Shown here piece after piece: positions 18,828 to 27,060 of a stretch of DNA of 64,000 nt. Each line of letters opens with the position of its first letter. Position 1 is the first letter of the stretch. Where the stretch lies: positions 62,001 through 126,000 of the forward strand of contig NZ_MKVA01000003.1 in assembly GCF_001899075.1 (NCBI RefSeq), read 5' to 3'. The notes under the pieces were generated by a model, which did no database searches, was not told where the DNA came from, and saw nothing but the letters and a program-made list of their open reading frames with translations. The DNA is from Devosia sp. 67-54. GTDB taxonomy: Bacteria; Pseudomonadota; Alphaproteobacteria; Rhizobiales; Devosiaceae. A program made the position numbers and the translations under genes.

Positions 18828-21707
18828 ATGCGGCATTTCCTCGCCCTGGCGATCGTCCTCCTCGTTGGCCTGGCAGGAATAAATCCTGCCGCTGCCTTTG
18901 AGGTCGTGACCGCCCCCGAGGACGTGAACGCCGTCAACCTCACCTCCGCCGTCGAGATCGCTCCCGGCAGCAACGGCAAGATCCAGCTCTCCACCGCGCC
19001 GGGCGAAGACGGCATCATCCGCCGCGTCGAGGTGCTGGCCAGCCAGAACGGCACCAACCCCACCTGGGCGCTGTTCGCCCTCAAGAACGATTCCGACGCG
19101 CAGATGGACCGCCTGCTCGTCGCGCCGTTCTTCCGCCTGCCGGGCTCGGGCGTGTTCCGGCCCGACCTCGGCGCCGAGCACATCACTGCGCTCACCCCGA
19201 GCGCCGGCATCCGCCCGGTCCGCCTCGCCGACCGCGAGGCCGACGTCTACGAGGTGACGCTCGACCCCGGCGCCACCGTGACCTTCGTCGCCGAGCTCAA
19301 GGGCACGACGCTGCCCGAGCTTTATCTGTGGAAGCCCGACGCCTATCGCGACTACGTCAACTCCTTCACCCTGTTCCGCGGCGTGGTGATGGGCGTTGCC
19401 GCGCTCGCCGCGGTGTTCCTCACCATCATGTTCGTGGTGCGCGGCAAGGGCATCTTCCCCGCCACCGCCGCCTTCTCCTGGGCGGTGCTGGTCTATCTGC
19501 TGATCGATTTCGGCGTCTTCGGTCCTTTGATCGGACTGTCCAACGGCGTCACCGCGCCGTTCCGCGCCGCCTCCGAGGCGGGCATCGCCACGACTCTGTT
19601 CGCCTTCCTGTTCATCTATCTCAACCTGCACCGCTGGCATTTCCGCTTCATCACGCTGGCGCTGGCGCTGACGGTGGTGTTCCTCGCGCTGTTCGGCTTC
19701 GCCTTCCTGCAGCCGGCCGTGGCCGCCACCATCGCGCGGCTGGTGCTGGCGCTGCTCGGCCTCACCGGCTTCTTCCTGATCCTGCTGCTGGCGCTGCGCG
19801 GCTACGACCGCGCCGTGCTGCTGGTGCCCACCTGGATCATCTTCATCGCCTGGCTGTTCTATGGCTGGCTGGTGATCACCGGGCAGGTCAGCAACGACGT
19901 GGCGCAGCCCGCCGTCGCCGGCGGCCTCGTGCTCATCGTCATGCTGCTCGGCTTCACTTCGGTGCAGCACGCCTTCTCCGAGGGCCAGGTGTCCATCGGC
20001 ACCCTAAGCGAGGTCGAGCGCCGCGCGCTGGCGCTCACCGGCTCGGGCGATTTCGTTTTCGACTGGAACATCGAGCGCGACCGCGTTTCGGTCTCCGACG
20101 AGCTCTGCATCCGCCTCGGCGAGCGCCGTGGCGCGCTGCGCGGCGCCATCAAGCGCTGGCTCGACCGCGTCCACCCCGACGACCGCGATCGGTTCAGAAC
20201 GGCGTTCGACACACTGGTCGAATTGCGCCGCGGCAAGGTATCGACCGACATCCGCCTCGCCGCTCATGACGGCAGCTACCGCACCTTCCGCATGCGCGTG
20301 AAGCCGGTGCTGGGCGGCGACGGCCAGGTCAACCGCATCGTCGGCACCCTGCAGGACGTCAACGAGGATCGCATGAGCCGCGATCGGCTGCTGCACGACG
20401 CGGTGCACGACAGCCTCACGGGCCTGCCCAACAAACAGCTCTTCCTCGACCGGCTGGAGCGGGCGCTGACCCGCGCCAAGCTGCCCAACGGCATCAAGCC
20501 GGCGGTGTTCCTCATCGATATCGACCGCTTCATGGAGCTCGAGGAGCGCGTCGGCCACTCAGCCGCCGATTCCGTGCTGCTCGCGATTTCGCGCCGCGTC
20601 GCCCGCATCATGCGCCCGCTCGACACCGTGGCACGCCTCTCGGGCGACCAGTTCGCCGTGATCCTCGGCTCCGAGGCTGCCGCCGGCAAGATTGCCGAGA
20701 CCGCCGAGCAGATCCGCAAGGCACTGAAATCGCCCTTCAATTTCGGCGAGCGCGATCTGTCGCTCACCGCCTCCATCGGCGTCACCATCTACGACGGCAA
20801 CCCGGCCACCGCCGACGACGTGCTGCGCGACGCCGAACTCGCGATGTACTACGCCAAGCGGCTGGGCGGCGACCGCATCGAAGCCTACCGCGCCTCCGCC
20901 CGCTCCATCGCGGCCTATACCCGCGCCTCCGAGGAGGACCTCGACCGCGGCCTGCGCCACGGCGAGCTCGAGGTGCAGTTCCAGCCGATCATGGACATCC
21001 ATTCCGGCGAGATCGCGGGCGCCGAAGCGCTGATGCGCTGGAACCATCCGCAGCGCGGCATCGTGCCGCCCGAGGAATTCGTGCCGCTGGCCGAACGCAC
21101 CGGCATGATCGAGCGGCTGGGCCGTCTCGCCTTCGAGCAGGCCGCCGGCCAGACCCGCGACTGGCTGCGGCAACTGCCGATCCCCGAGGAGTTCTTCGTC
21201 TCGGTCAATCTGTCGCCGACGCAGCTGCAGACCGAGACGCTGCTCGCCGACATGCGCGCGCTGGTCAACGAGAACCGCCAGATCGCCGGCCATCTGAAGC
21301 TCGAGATCACCGAGGGCCAGGTGATGAGCAATCCCGAGCATTCGGCCTACATGCTGAGCGCCCTCAAGGCCATGGGCCTGCGCCTCGCCCTCGACGATTT
21401 CGGCACCGGCCACTCGTCGCTGAGCTACCTGCACCGCTTCCCGGTCGACACCATCAAGATTCCGGCGCCCTTCGTGCAGATGGCGGACGACAGCGGCCTG
21501 TCGCACACCCAGGTGCCGATCATCCGCTCCATCGTCGCCCTCGCCATGGAGCTCGACCTCACCGTGATCGCCGAAGGCGTCGAGACGCTGGAAGAGATCG
21601 AGCGCCTGCAGCAGCTCAACTGCCAATACGCCCAGGGCTTCGCCTTCGGCGCCGCCATGACCGGCGTCGAGTTCTCCAAAAAGCTCGCCGCCCAACTGGG
21701 TCGCTAG
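18828..21707 (+). CDS. Membrane PAS-GGDEF-EAL cyclic-di-GMP protein
   Basis: A 959-residue protein with a signal peptide (MRHFLALAIVLLVGLAGI), a periplasmic sensor region, about seven transmembrane helices (roughly 19370-19980 in DNA), a PAS domain ending LQDVNEDR, a GGDEF domain and an EAL domain. The GGDEF motif is degenerate (SGDQF at 20640-20654). EAL residues look complete: AEALMRWNHP, DDFGTGHSSLSYL, EGVET. Phosphodiesterase activity is therefore more likely than cyclase activity. ATG 18828 is preferred since it begins the signal peptide; ATG 18753 would add 25 residues. Confidence 0.88.
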   Translation: MRHFLALAIVLLVGLAGINPAAAFEVVTAPEDVNAVNLTSAVEIAPGSNGKIQLSTAPGEDGIIRRVEVLASQNGTNPTWALFALKNDSDAQMDRLLVAPFFRLPGSGVFRPDLGAEHITALTPSAGIRPVRLADREADVYEVTLDPGATVTFVAELKGTTLPELYLWKPDAYRDYVNSFTLFRGVVMGVAALAAVFLTIMFVVRGKGIFPATAAFSWAVLVYLLIDFGVFGPLIGLSNGVTAPFRAASEAGIATTLFAFLFIYLNLHRWHFRFITLALALTVVFLALFGFAFLQPAVAATIARLVLALLGLTGFFLILLLALRGYDRAVLLVPTWIIFIAWLFYGWLVITGQVSNDVAQPAVAGGLVLIVMLLGFTSVQHAFSEGQVSIGTLSEVERRALALTGSGDFVFDWNIERDRVSVSDELCIRLGERRGALRGAIKRWLDRVHPDDRDRFRTAFDTLVELRRGKVSTDIRLAAHDGSYRTFRMRVKPVLGGDGQVNRIVGTLQDVNEDRMSRDRLLHDAVHDSLTGLPNKQLFLDRLERALTRAKLPNGIKPAVFLIDIDRFMELEERVGHSAADSVLLAISRRVARIMRPLDTVARLSGDQFAVILGSEAAAGKIAETAEQIRKALKSPFNFGERDLSLTASIGVTIYDGNPATADDVLRDAELAMYYAKRLGGDRIEAYRASARSIAAYTRASEEDLDRGLRHGELEVQFQPIMDIHSGEIAGAEALMRWNHPQRGIVPPEEFVPLAERTGMIERLGRLAFEQAAGQTRDWLRQLPIPEEFFVSVNLSPTQLQTETLLADMRALVNENRQIAGHLKLEITEGQVMSNPEHSAYMLSALKAMGLRLALDDFGTGHSSLSYLHRFPVDTIKIPAPFVQMADDSGLSHTQVPIIRSIVALAMELDLTVIAEGVETLEEIERLQQLNCQYAQGFAFGAAMTGVEFSKKLAAQLGR

Positions 21708-21716
21708 AGCAGCGAT

Positions 21717-22121
21717 CTATAGAGCCGGCGTGATGTCGGTATGGGAAAAGTCATTGCCCTTGAACAGCAACGGCACATCGAGCCGCTTCGCCAGCGCATA
21801 AGAAAAGCAGTCGCCGAAATTGAGCTGGGCCGCATGCCCGGTTCCCTTGCCGAAGCGCATATGCGCCGCACGGGCGAGCGCGATATCAGCCAGCGTGACC
21901 GGATGGATTGCAAAGCCGATGCTCGCCAGAAGCGCGTCGAGCCGCTGTTCGACCAATTCCGGGGAAAGCTGGCGAAAGCGTCGCAAAGCGAGGGAACACT
22001 CCAGAACGCTTGCACCCGATATTTGCACCGCGCCGTCCCGGTCGAGCGCGCGAGCGAACCGATCGGCATCCGGTTCAAGCCGACTGATAGCGACGATTAC
22101 CGACGTGTCGACGACGATCAC
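21717..22121 (-). CDS. PIN-domain ribonuclease toxin (VapC family)
   Basis: A 134-residue PIN-domain protein. The acidic metal site is readable: D5 (MIVVDTSVIV), E41 (SVLECSLAL), D104 (NFGDCFSYAL) and D124 (FKGNDFSHTDI). It overlaps the upstream antitoxin gene by 4 bp, the usual type II arrangement. Its 3' end converges with the GGDEF/EAL gene, with 9 bp between stops. RNA target unknown. Confidence 0.92.
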   Translation of the reverse strand: MIVVDTSVIVAISRLEPDADRFARALDRDGAVQISGASVLECSLALRRFRQLSPELVEQRLDALLASIGFAIHPVTLADIALARAAHMRFGKGTGHAAQLNFGDCFSYALAKRLDVPLLFKGNDFSHTDITPAL

Positions 22122-22399
22122 GTAGGAAGGCCAACATCGTCGTAGCCGAGAGCCTCCTCGAGGGTGCGATTGTCCGCCTCAGGAAACTGCGAATACCACC
22201 GGCCGAATTCCAGCAGCTTTTCTGCGACCTCGCCGGGTTTCCGCCGCTTGTGACGCTCGGCTGCTAGCCTGATCTGCAAGGCAAGCGTCACGGCGTCCTC
22301 GAGGCTTTCGCCAGTCAGTTCGGACAGCTCAAGCGCCAATCGCCGGGCTTCGCCGCTCTCGACATTGAGATGTTCGGGCAGGGGCTCATGTTTGTTCAT
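22118..22399 (-). CDS. VapB-like antitoxin (Rv0623/PSK operon type)
   Basis: A 93-residue protein. The N-terminal part EHLNVESGEARRLALELSELTGESLEDAVTLAL has the form of the Rv0623-like antitoxin ribbon-helix-helix; the acidic C-terminus (about 60-93) should wrap the toxin. The ATG at 22397-22399 is chosen because a promoter lies directly before it; frame extension to 22426 would cross that promoter. It is the first gene of the two-gene operon and probably its autorepressor. Confidence 0.88.
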   Translation of the reverse strand: MNKHEPLPEHLNVESGEARRLALELSELTGESLEDAVTLALQIRLAAERHKRRKPGEVAEKLLEFGRWYSQFPEADNRTLEEALGYDDVGLPT

Positions 22400-22405
22400 G
22401 GTCGA

Positions 22406-22434
22406 AATATAGCCCCGCACCCGCAATTCAGCAA
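22406..22434 (-). promoter_or_regulatory. Sigma-70-like promoter of the vapBC-type operon
   Basis: Read on the minus strand: TTGCTG (22434-22429), 17 bp, TATATT (22411-22406), then six bases to the ATG of vapB. The -35 box lies just after the yqgE stop. The transcript should start at or beside the start codon. Confidence 0.7.
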
Positions 22435-22435
22435 A

Positions 22436-23017
22436 CTACGCGTGCCCGGCGGCTCCGCTCAGCGTCGCGCGGGTGATGCCCAATTGCCCCAGCGCCATGT
22501 CGTAGCGGCGTTCCAGCGCCGAGCCGAACAGCAGCTCGCGGGAATACGGCACCGTCAGCCAGCCATTGAGCGCGATCTCGTTTTCGAGCTGCCCCGGCGC
22601 CCAGCCGCAATAGCCGAGCGCGAACACCGCGTCGGCCGGCGCGTTGCGAAAGGCGACGGCCTTCAGCACGTCGAGCGTCGCCGTCAGGCAGATCTCGTCA
22701 TTGACCGCATAGGACGAGCCTTCGCGGAAATAGTCGGGCGAATGCAGCACGAAACCACGCCCCTTCTGCACCGGGCCGCCGCGCAGCACCTCGCGGTCGC
22801 GCACCCGCTCGGGCAGGTGGATCGCTTCGTCGCTCTCGTTGATGCCCAGCTCCTCGAGCACGTCGGCGAAGCTCATGTCCTCGATCGGCCGGTTCACCAC
22901 CAGCCCCATGGCGCCCTCGTCGTCGCCGTGGCCGACCATGTAGATGACGCTGTCGCGGAAGCGTTCGTCGCCCATGTCGGGCATCGCCACCAGAAACTGC
23001 CCCTTGAGGGATATCAT
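22436..23017 (-). CDS. YqgE/AlgH family protein
   Basis: A 193-residue protein matching the YqgE/AlgH family over its length: FLVAMPDMGDERFRDSVIYMVGHGDDEGAMGLVVNRP near the N-terminus, a GGPV motif (VLRGGPVQKGRGFVLHS) and ALGYCGWAPGQLENEI. Some relatives influence alginate regulation, but the biochemical function is unknown. It is divergent from the DsbD-alpha-like gene with a 120-bp gap. Confidence 0.95.
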   Translation of the reverse strand: MISLKGQFLVAMPDMGDERFRDSVIYMVGHGDDEGAMGLVVNRPIEDMSFADVLEELGINESDEAIHLPERVRDREVLRGGPVQKGRGFVLHSPDYFREGSSYAVNDEICLTATLDVLKAVAFRNAPADAVFALGYCGWAPGQLENEIALNGWLTVPYSRELLFGSALERRYDMALGQLGITRATLSGAAGHA

Positions 23018-23137
23018 CGGCCCGTCTCCATTGCCCCAAATCTACTCCACATCGCTGTGGCGGCAATATGCCGGTCACGAAGCGCTGATCCGGATGTGCC
23101 TTTAGTGTTGCCCGCTTGTGCTGTATCGGGATCGCTG

Positions 23138-23938
23138 ATGCTGCGACTGATCCTGATCCTCGTTGTGACGCTTGCCGCCGGCCCCGCCTTGGCGGGCGCC
23201 ACTGCCTGGCAGGAGATCGCCCCCGGCGTGAAGGCGCGGCTGATCTCGGCCGACGCCATCGTCGCCGGCACGACGCGGGCCGGCCTCGAGCTCGACCTGC
23301 CGGCCGGCACCCACACCTATTGGCGCATTCCGGGCGAGACCGGCATCCCGGCCGAATTCGACTTCGCCGGCTCCACCGGCCTTGCGGCGCCGGCCATCGA
23401 CTGGCCGTACCCTCAGATCGACCACACCGGCGGCTATCTCGGCTACATCTATTCCGGCCCGCTGGTGATTCCGCTGCGCTTCGGCGCCGCCGGCGGCAGC
23501 GCGGTGCTGGCGGCCAAGGTGACGCTCGGCATCTGCTCCGACATCTGCGTGCCGGCGCAGGCGAGCTTCACCCTGCCCATTTCCTACGCGAAGGCCGATG
23601 CGGGGCAGGGCATCCGCCTCGATCAGGCCGAGGCCCGCACGCCCATCGCCTGGGACCGGCCGACGCCGGCCTTCGGCGCCGTCACCGCCACCGCGGACGG
23701 CCTCAGCCTTGCTGCGCCCGATCCCGCCATCGATCCGCAAAGCCTCATCGCCGATTTCGGCGATCCGGCCATCCTCTTCCAGACGCCGCAAAAAAGCCCG
23801 GATGGCGCCCTATGGACGCTGAAACTGCTCGGGGGAGCAGGGGGCAAGGGGCTGGAGGGCAGGACGATTCGGTTGACCTTCATGACCCCCGCGGGTCCTT
23901 ATGTGGTCACCCGCCAGATCGGCGCTTCGGCGTCCTGA
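23138..23938 (+). CDS. DsbD-alpha-like periplasmic protein
   Basis: A 266-residue protein with a signal peptide (MLRLILILVVTLAAGPALA). The body resembles the N-terminal immunoglobulin-like domain of protein-disulfide reductase DsbD: HTYWRIPGETGIP, GYIYSGPLVIPLRF and the cysteine pair GICSDICVPA. The membrane and thioredoxin parts of DsbD are absent, so it is a free periplasmic domain. It may take part in thiol transfer or metal resistance, which is inference. ATG 23138 fits the signal peptide. Confidence 0.82.
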   Translation: MLRLILILVVTLAAGPALAGATAWQEIAPGVKARLISADAIVAGTTRAGLELDLPAGTHTYWRIPGETGIPAEFDFAGSTGLAAPAIDWPYPQIDHTGGYLGYIYSGPLVIPLRFGAAGGSAVLAAKVTLGICSDICVPAQASFTLPISYAKADAGQGIRLDQAEARTPIAWDRPTPAFGAVTATADGLSLAAPDPAIDPQSLIADFGDPAILFQTPQKSPDGALWTLKLLGGAGGKGLEGRTIRLTFMTPAGPYVVTRQIGASAS

Positions 23939-23968
23939 TCGCCTTCAGCCAGAAACGAAAGTTCCCAC

Positions 23969-24463
23969 ATGATCCAGCCCGGCGACACGCTGCCGTCCGT
24001 CCCCGTCAAGCTCGTCGATGACGCCGGCGTGAACGATGCCGACACCCGCGACATCCTGGGCAAGGGCCGCGTCGTGCTGTTCGCCGTTCCCGGCGCCTTC
24101 ACCCCCACCTGCGACACCGCGCATCTGCCCGGCTTCGTCGCCAATGCCGGCAAGATCCGCGCCGCCGGGGTCGACCGCATTGTCTGCGCCACCGTCAACG
24201 ATCAGCACGTGGTGAAGGCCTGGGCCGAGCGCAGCGAAGCGCTGGGCAAGGTCGATTTCATCGCCGACGCCAGCGGCAGCTTCGCCGAAGCCCTTGGGCT
24301 GGCGAAGGATTTCCCGGGGCTGGGCGGCCGCCGCTTTGCCCGTTTCGCCCTGATCGCCGACAACGGCGTGGTCGAAAAGCTTTTCGTGCAGGATGTTGCC
24401 GGGGTGACAGTCAGCGGCGCGCCTGCCATTCTCCTTGCCCTGCAGGGGGAAGCCGTGTCGTGA
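23969..24463 (+). CDS. Peroxiredoxin, Prx5 type
   Basis: A 164-residue thiol peroxidase. The peroxidatic cysteine lies in PGAFTPTCDTAHLPGF, with the expected PxxxT-x-x-C spacing, and the Prx5-type arginine follows late in the protein. AhpC-TSA/Redoxin fold; reduces hydrogen peroxide and organic peroxides in the cytosol. It is 30 bp after the DsbD-alpha-like gene and probably in the same transcript. Confidence 0.95.
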   Translation: MIQPGDTLPSVPVKLVDDAGVNDADTRDILGKGRVVLFAVPGAFTPTCDTAHLPGFVANAGKIRAAGVDRIVCATVNDQHVVKAWAERSEALGKVDFIADASGSFAEALGLAKDFPGLGGRRFARFALIADNGVVEKLFVQDVAGVTVSGAPAILLALQGEAVS

Positions 24464-24486
24464 GTGGGTACAAGGGGGACAGAGCG

Positions 24487-25089
24487 TTGAATTCAGGCGC
24501 CATCATCATTCGGGTCGCCGCCTTGGCGGCAATGGGGATCGGCCTGTCGGCCTGCTCGATGGGCGGCATGTTCGGCGGCGGCGCCCAGCCCTCGGCACAG
24601 ACCCAGGCGCTGCAGAACGCCACCGCCACGCCCGCGCAGATCGCCGCCATGAGCCCGGCGCTGCCCGCCATCGCCACCGAATGCCCGCCCATCAAGGTGC
24701 GTCCGGGCGCCGAGGCGGTGTATTATTACGGCAAGGGCCAGGTCGGAAATCCCAAGGACCTGCAGTACCAGGCGATCATCGACAAGCAGTCGCGCAACTG
24801 CACCGTCTCCAACGGCCTCATCACCGTGAAGATGGGCGTTGTCGGCCGGCTGATGCTCGGCCCCGCCGGCAACCAGCAGAGCGTCAACCTGCCGCTGCGC
24901 TTTGCCGTCGAGCGCGGGGATTCGACCCCGCTTTATTCCGAGCTCTACCAGATCCCCGTCGCCATCACGCCGCCGGCGCAGGCGGGCGATTTCGTCAAGG
25001 TCGTCGACAACGTGCAGATCCCATACGTGGCGGGCGACGAGATCACCATCTGGGTCGGCTTCGACTCGGGCGCAAAGAAGAAGTCCTGA
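24487..25089 (+). CDS. Putative lipoprotein of unknown function
   Basis: A 200-residue protein with a lipoprotein signal ending in the lipobox LSAC. The TTG at 24487 is favoured because AAGGGGG lies 8 bp upstream; a GTG at 24460 that overlaps the peroxiredoxin stop is possible. Mature part: an Ala/Gln-rich linker, then a domain with two cysteines (TECPPIKV, RNCTVSNGL) and a beta-rich pattern. Similar outer-membrane or periplasmic lipoproteins are common in Hyphomicrobiales. Function not recognised. Confidence 0.8.
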   Translation: MNSGAIIIRVAALAAMGIGLSACSMGGMFGGGAQPSAQTQALQNATATPAQIAAMSPALPAIATECPPIKVRPGAEAVYYYGKGQVGNPKDLQYQAIIDKQSRNCTVSNGLITVKMGVVGRLMLGPAGNQQSVNLPLRFAVERGDSTPLYSELYQIPVAITPPAQAGDFVKVVDNVQIPYVAGDEITIWVGFDSGAKKKS

Positions 25090-25141
25090 GCAGGCGCGGC
25101 GCGCGATTGACTCGGGCGCCGCAATCTCATCAGGATGGCTC

Positions 25142-25315
25142 GACTGCGGGAGAGACCGGATTCTTCATCCGGAGCCGAAGGCGCAACCGCCCCGGAAACG
25201 CTCAGGCAAAAGGACCGCAGTCATACTGAAACTCTGGAAAGCAGGTCTCAGACCTCACCGAAGGAGCAACCGGAGCATAGGCTCTCCGGGAAATCTCTCA
25301 GGTTAGCGGACAGAG
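25142..25315 (+). promoter_or_regulatory. Tandem glycine riboswitch controlling gcvT
   Basis: Two glycine aptamers in series. The first (25142-25222) is closed by a perfect 8-bp P1: GACTGCGG with CCGCAGTC. It holds GGGAGAGACC, GCCGAAGGCGCAACCGC and CTCAGGCAAAAGGACCG. After a 9-base linker the second (25232-25315) has GTCTCAGACC, CCGAAGGAGCAACCGG and AAATCTCTCAGG, closed by CTCTG/CAGAG. About 60 bp of expression platform separates it from the gcvT GTG start. A TTGACT at 25107 is a possible -35 box. Glycine binding would turn the operon on, as known for this class. Confidence 0.93.
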
Positions 25316-25375
25316 GGGGCACGGCGCGCAGGGGCGTACCTTGCGGGCATTCGTGCAATCGACCCCAGGTGTTCC

Positions 25376-26539
25376 GTGGCAGAGTCCAGTAACGAACCGC
25401 TCAAGACCGTCGTCCTCAACGACGAGCATGTGAAGCTCGGCGGCCGCATGGTGCCGTTTTCGGGCTATTCGCTGCCGGTGCAATATCCCACCGGCATCAT
25501 CGCCGAGCACAAATGGACGCGCGAGCATGCCGGCCTGTTCGACGTCTCGCATATGGGCCCGAGCTTCGTCGTCATCGACGGCACGCCGGCCAGCCCCGAC
25601 GCCGGCCATGCCGATGTCGCGGCGCTCGTCGAGCCGCTGGTCTCAGGCGACATTGCCGGGCTGAAGCCCGGCCAGCTCCGCTACACCCTGCTGCTCAACG
25701 ACGAGGGCGGCACGCGCGACGATCTGATGATCGGCCGCTCGCCGCTCTATGGCGGCTCGCTCTACGTGATCGTCAATGCCGGCACCAAACAGGCCGACTG
25801 GGGCCTCATCGAGGCCCGGCTGGGAAGCCGCGCCAAATTGACCCGCGCCGACGACGGCGCGCTGCTGGCGCTGCAGGGGCCCGAGGCGGTCGCGGTGCTC
25901 GACGCCATCCTGCCCGGCGTCGGCAACCTCGCCTTCATGCATTACGGCCCCTTCGACTGGCAGGGCGCCAGGGTCATCGTCTCGCGCTCCGGCTACACCG
26001 GCGAGGACGGCTTCGAGCTGCTCTGCGCCAAAGAGCATGCCGCAACGCTCTGGAACACAATTCTCGCCGACAGCCGGGTCAAGCCGATCGGTCTCGGCGC
26101 CCGCGACAGCCTGCGCCTCGAAGCCGGCCTGCCGCTCTATGGCCACGACCTCGACGACACCGTCTCGCCCATCGAGGCCGGGCTGAATTTCGCCGTCAGC
26201 AAGCGCCGCCGCGAGGCGCGCGACTTCCCCGGCGCCGGCCGCATCCTCGCCGAGCTCGGCGGCGAGCTGACCCGCGTGCGCGTCGGCCTCTTCGTCGAGG
26301 GAGCCCCGGCGCGCGAGGATACCACCATTTTCGACGCGCACGGCGTCGGCATCGGCCGCGTCACCTCCGGCGGCTTCTCCCCCTCGCTCAACCGCGCCAT
26401 CGCGCTCGGCTTCGTCACCCCGCAGCACGCCGCGCCCGGCACCCGGCTGCAGGTCGAAGTCCGCGGCCGCATGCAGGCCGCCGAAGTCACGCAGCTCCCC
26501 TTCGTTCCCCATCGCTACGTCCGGAAGGCCACTCCATGA
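25376..26539 (+). CDS. gcvT: Glycine cleavage system T protein (aminomethyltransferase)
   Basis: A 387-residue folate-dependent enzyme that takes the aminomethyl group from the H protein and releases ammonia and methylene-THF. Family motifs: GGRMVPFSGYSLPVQY, FDVSHMGP, YTLLLNDEGGTRDDLM, SRSGYTGEDGFELL and LGARDSLRLEAGLPLYGHD. GTG start at 25376, with AGGTG just upstream. It is first in gcvT-gcvH-gcvPA-gcvPB and overlaps gcvH by 4 bp. Confidence 0.96.
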   Translation: MAESSNEPLKTVVLNDEHVKLGGRMVPFSGYSLPVQYPTGIIAEHKWTREHAGLFDVSHMGPSFVVIDGTPASPDAGHADVAALVEPLVSGDIAGLKPGQLRYTLLLNDEGGTRDDLMIGRSPLYGGSLYVIVNAGTKQADWGLIEARLGSRAKLTRADDGALLALQGPEAVAVLDAILPGVGNLAFMHYGPFDWQGARVIVSRSGYTGEDGFELLCAKEHAATLWNTILADSRVKPIGLGARDSLRLEAGLPLYGHDLDDTVSPIEAGLNFAVSKRRREARDFPGAGRILAELGGELTRVRVGLFVEGAPAREDTTIFDAHGVGIGRVTSGGFSPSLNRAIALGFVTPQHAAPGTRLQVEVRGRMQAAEVTQLPFVPHRYVRKATP

Positions 26540-26901
26540 CCACCAAATACACCGAGGATCACGAATACATCCGCGTCGAGGGCGCGACCGGCATCGTCGG
26601 CATCACCGCCTATGCCCAGGACCAGCTTGGCGACATCGTCTTCGTCGAGCTGCCCAGCGTCGGCAAGGTGCTGAACAAGGGCGACGAGGCCGCCGTGGTC
26701 GAGTCGGTCAAGGCCGCCTCCGAGATCTACTCGCCGGCCTCCGGCACGGTCATCGAGGTCAACACCGCCCTCACCGGCGAGCCCGGCCTCGTCAACCAGG
26801 CGCCCGATACCGACGGCTGGATCTACAAGCTCCGCCTCACCAACCCCGCCGAGCTCGACACCCTGATGGACGACGCGGCCTACGCCAAGCACACGGCCTA
26901 G
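26536..26901 (+). CDS. gcvH: Glycine cleavage system H protein
   Basis: A 121-residue lipoyl carrier that shuttles the aminomethyl moiety between P, T and L proteins. The lipoylated lysine is K59 in VVESVKAASEIYSP. Length and N-terminus (YTEDHEYIRVEG) are standard. ATG overlaps the gcvT stop (ATGA). It is separated from gcvPA by 159 bp of repeat DNA. Confidence 0.97.
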   Translation: MTTKYTEDHEYIRVEGATGIVGITAYAQDQLGDIVFVELPSVGKVLNKGDEAAVVESVKAASEIYSPASGTVIEVNTALTGEPGLVNQAPDTDGWIYKLRLTNPAELDTLMDDAAYAKHTA

Positions 26902-26921
26902 AACGGTGCTCCTGGCTAGAC

Positions 26922-27050
26922 CCTCATCCGGCGCTGTGCGCCACCTTCTCCCCGACGGGGAGAAGGGAGCCGGCAGTCTCGGTTCCATCTTCCCCTCTCC
27001 CCTCCGGGGAGAGGGTGCCCGAAGGGCGGGTGAGGGCCTCCTGACATTGA
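26922..27050. repeat. Palindromic repeats inserted between gcvH and gcvPA
   Basis: Two related stem-loop units, one with CTTCTCCCCgaCGGGGAGAAG and one with CCTCTCCCCtcCGGGGAGAGG, embedded in a CCCTCATCC...GGGTGAGGG frame. They occupy almost the whole gap inside an operon and may act as an RNA stabiliser or attenuator. That function is inference. Confidence 0.7.
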
Positions 27051-27060
27051 AAGTTGAACG

